From Synergistaceae bacterium (GTDB lineage: Bacteria > Synergistota > Synergistia > Synergistales > Aminobacteriaceae), in assembly GCA_022837505.1 (NCBI GenBank), contig JALHFZ010000043.1, forward strand, positions 14,074 through 21,264: 7,191 bases of DNA. The letters run 5' to 3'. The position numbers and the translations under genes are program-made. Shown here in pieces: positions 6,062-7,191 of this stretch (position 1 is the first letter of the stretch; every line of letters starts with the position of its first letter). The notes beneath the pieces are model-generated. The model had not been told where the DNA came from. It ran no database searches and saw only the letters and a list, made by a program, of their open reading frames with translations.

Positions 6062-6190
6062 TTTCCGGCAGTGACCTACTCTCCCACGGATAGCCTCCGC
6101 AGTACCATCGGCGCTGGAGGGCTTAACTGCCGGGTTCGGCATGGAACGGCATGGAACCGGGTGTGACCCCTCCGCAAAAACCACCGGAAA
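6062..6190 (-). rRNA. rrf: 5S ribosomal RNA with a 10-nt tandem duplication
   Basis: The RNA sense strand begins TTTCCGG and ends CCGGAAA, which pair as helix I. Between them lie recognisable 5S blocks: the GAACCCGG / AGTTAAGC segment, GCGCCGATGGTACTGC, and GGGAGAGTAGGTCACTGCC. The gene is 129 nt, about 10 longer than usual. The excess is fully explained by a second copy of TTCCATGCCG (see the repeat feature); without it the length would be a normal 119. The gene lies 3' of the 23S gene in the same orientation, as the last gene of an ordinary 16S-23S-5S operon. Ends are approximate to a few bases. Confidence 0.96.
6137..6156 (-). repeat. Perfect 10-bp tandem duplication inside the 5S gene
   Basis: In RNA sense, TTCCATGCCG occurs twice in direct succession (plus-strand copies 6137-6146 and 6147-6156). 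One copy alone restores the usual 5S sequence CCCGG-TTCCATGCCG-AACCCGG, that is, helix III closed by loop C. The extra copy would enlarge loop C from about 13 to about 23 nt. Confidence 0.95.
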
Positions 6191-6248
6191 TCCAATTCAT
6201 AAGATCTCCACAGACATAACAGCTTCTTAGAAGAAGAAAGAAAAAAGA
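6191..6248 (-). other. 23S-5S intergenic spacer
   Basis: About 58 bp that carry no tRNA. In RNA sense the 23S-proximal part is a long pyrimidine-rich tract (minus of the run AAGAAGAAAGAAAAAAGAGG at 6231-6250). A tiny CTTCT/AGAAG palindrome lies next to it. I see no further structure. Confidence 0.8.

Positions 6249-7191
<943 letters not shown>

Noticed and set aside
5243..6184. 313-residue open frame on the minus strand
   Set aside because: It starts within the 5S gene, crosses the terminator hairpin and runs antisense through the DeoC-fold gene. The composition is low-complexity and Arg/Pro/Gly-rich, typical of a shadow frame.
6191..6248. Possible tRNA in the 23S-5S spacer
   Set aside because: The spacer is only about 58 bp, too short for a tRNA, and has no TTCGA or acceptor-stem pattern.

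Overview
The window is a GC-rich bacterial chromosome segment with tightly packed genes. It has three parts: a leftward (minus-strand) gene cluster from 1 to about 4696, a short rightward (plus-strand) pair at 4848-5977, and the 3' end of a leftward ribosomal RNA operon from about 6062 to the right edge. The gene set (CheW, a TldE/PmbA-like protein, threonine aldolase, an exported protein with a copper-amine-oxidase-N-like fold) and the rRNA would suit an anaerobic, amino-acid-using, motile bacterium of the Synergistota or a related deep lineage. That placement is an inference from general impression, not from a search.

Minus-strand cluster, in transcription order: a YfcE-type metallophosphoesterase (4696-4142), CheW (4136-3618), a PHP-domain phosphoesterase (3614-2793), a 111-bp AT-rich gap, low-specificity L-threonine aldolase ltaE (2681-1653), a PmbA/TldE-like protein (1656-295, overlapping ltaE by 4 bp), and the start of an exported protein that runs off the left edge. 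Spacing is 5 bp, 3 bp, 111 bp, a 4-bp overlap and a longer overlap, so the first three genes and the last three are probably two translationally coupled units, perhaps with read-through. An extended -10 promoter is visible upstream of the phosphoesterase.

Plus-strand pair: a 118-residue protein of unknown function with a probable winged-helix-like C-terminus, then a 252-residue DeoC-fold protein. The pair ends at a perfect 14-bp-stem intrinsic terminator (6009-6042). The DeoC-like protein has Arg where the Schiff-base lysine should be and has also lost the catalytic Asp and the phosphate-binding glycines. It is therefore unlikely to be an ordinary deoxyribose-phosphate aldolase.

rRNA region: 5S (6062-6190) and the 3' third of 23S (from about 6249 to the right edge), both on the minus strand. 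Two striking anomalies are visible. The 5S gene carries a perfect 10-bp tandem duplication in the loop C region. The 23S gene lacks a block of about 69 nt (about E. coli 2454-2522), which holds all of helix 89 and peptidyl-transferase nucleotides such as A2503, U2504, G2505 and U2506. A ribosome built from this copy should not work. The copy is either a degenerate or recombined rRNA operon or an assembly/amplification artefact, and this is the observation most worth checking. No new defence or mobile system was found.
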